This document shows positions 21,900-21,982 of a stretch of 21,982 bases of DNA, piece after piece. The position numbers and the translations under genes were made by a program. The DNA comes from an uncultured Actinomycetes bacterium. Its GTDB lineage: Bacteria; Actinomycetota; Actinomycetes; Nanopelagicales; Nanopelagicaceae. The stretch covers positions 1-21,982 of the forward strand of contig CAIJOE010000002.1 in NCBI GenBank assembly GCA_903822245.1, in the 5' to 3' direction. Below the pieces are notes generated by a model. The model saw only the letters and a list, made by a program, of their open reading frames with translations, had not been told where the DNA came from and searched no databases. The stretch's first letter is position 1; each line of letters begins with the position of its first letter.

Positions 21900-21982
21900 T
21901 CAATACGTTGAGATCTGCGGCGCATCGACCGACGACTTCATCCGGGCGCATCTTGGCAGCCAGAAGCAGGTTGTGGACGAAA
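21900..21982. other. Terminal segment inconsistent with the neighbouring gene
   Basis: By hand count 47 of the last 82 bases (21901-21982) are G or C, above the adjoining sequence (29 of 60 at 21841-21900). It is open in one frame on each strand (minus FVHNLLLAAKMRPDEVVGRC and plus QYVEICGASTDDFIRAHLGS), neither of which I recognise as the missing N-terminal part of FprA. It may be a chimeric contig end. Confidence 0.45.

Noticed and set aside
1..21982. CRISPR arrays, insertion sequences, phage genes, riboswitches or a defence island
   Set aside because: I saw no regularly spaced repeats, transposase or integrase motifs, and no intergenic region long enough for most riboswitches; the longest gaps, about 150-190 nt, are divergent promoters.

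Overview
The window looks like a piece of a small, streamlined, fairly AT-rich genome of a free-living actinomycete-type bacterium. Supporting signs are a CBS-containing GuaB1 (the actinobacterial GMP reductase), an FprA-type ferredoxin reductase, a ctaC/ctaD/ctaE cytochrome oxidase cluster with a separate ctaG, an MprF/LysX-like C-terminal domain without its LysRS part, and many apparently leaderless genes. A freshwater acI-like lineage (Nanopelagicales) would fit, but that placement is inference. Almost the whole window is ordinary chromosomal coding sequence. I see no insertion sequence, prophage, CRISPR array or integrase.

Layout. 1-517: 5' part of a DMT/EamA permease, minus strand, cut by the window edge. 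543-1178: SpoU/TrmH-type RNA methyltransferase. 1175-2107: TPR protein, minus strand. 2199-5667: a tightly overlapping three-gene operon of a Tat-exported polysaccharide deacetylase, a secreted YVTN beta-propeller and a membrane-bound DUF2156 (aminoacyl-phosphatidylglycerol synthase-like) protein. 5702-7132: guaB1. 7133-8138: ctaG and a small membrane protein, minus strand. 8295-12278: a cytochrome oxidase operon (cupredoxin, ctaC, ctaD, ctaE) closed by a bidirectional terminator. 12323-14951: an NCS1 transporter and an MFS permease diverging from 58 bp that hold two leaderless promoters. 14941-15186: a small secreted Lys/Ala-rich protein. 15257-16282: class I mannose-6-phosphate isomerase. 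16331-17962: PhoX-type phosphatase with a candidate PHO box. 18150-18746: exported Rieske protein. 18747-19043: ABM-domain protein. 19118-20321: a secreted unknown and a short UbiA-type prenyltransferase. 20330-20402: tRNA-Arg(ACG). 20500-21195: deoD. 21192-21899: C-terminal half of an fprA-like reductase, interrupted near the window end.

Working themes. Respiration: the cox operon and divergent ctaG make a terminal oxidase whose subunit I keeps all metal ligands, the D-channel Asp and the Tyr/Glu of HPEVY, but has Ile where the K-channel Lys is expected. Purine salvage: DeoD and GuaB1, perhaps with the NCS1 importer. Envelope: the deacetylase/propeller/DUF2156 operon. Phosphate: PhoX behind three 11-bp direct repeats.

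Expression style. Genes that begin transcription units fall into two classes. Ten have a TAnnnT -10 box 5-8 nt before the start codon and no Shine-Dalgarno, so they look leaderless. Seven have a purine-rich ribosome binding site. Several convergent genes overlap at their stops or touch with no gap. These two patterns, the unusual oxidase and the PHO box are the most interesting things I found. I did not find a clearly new defence or mobile system.
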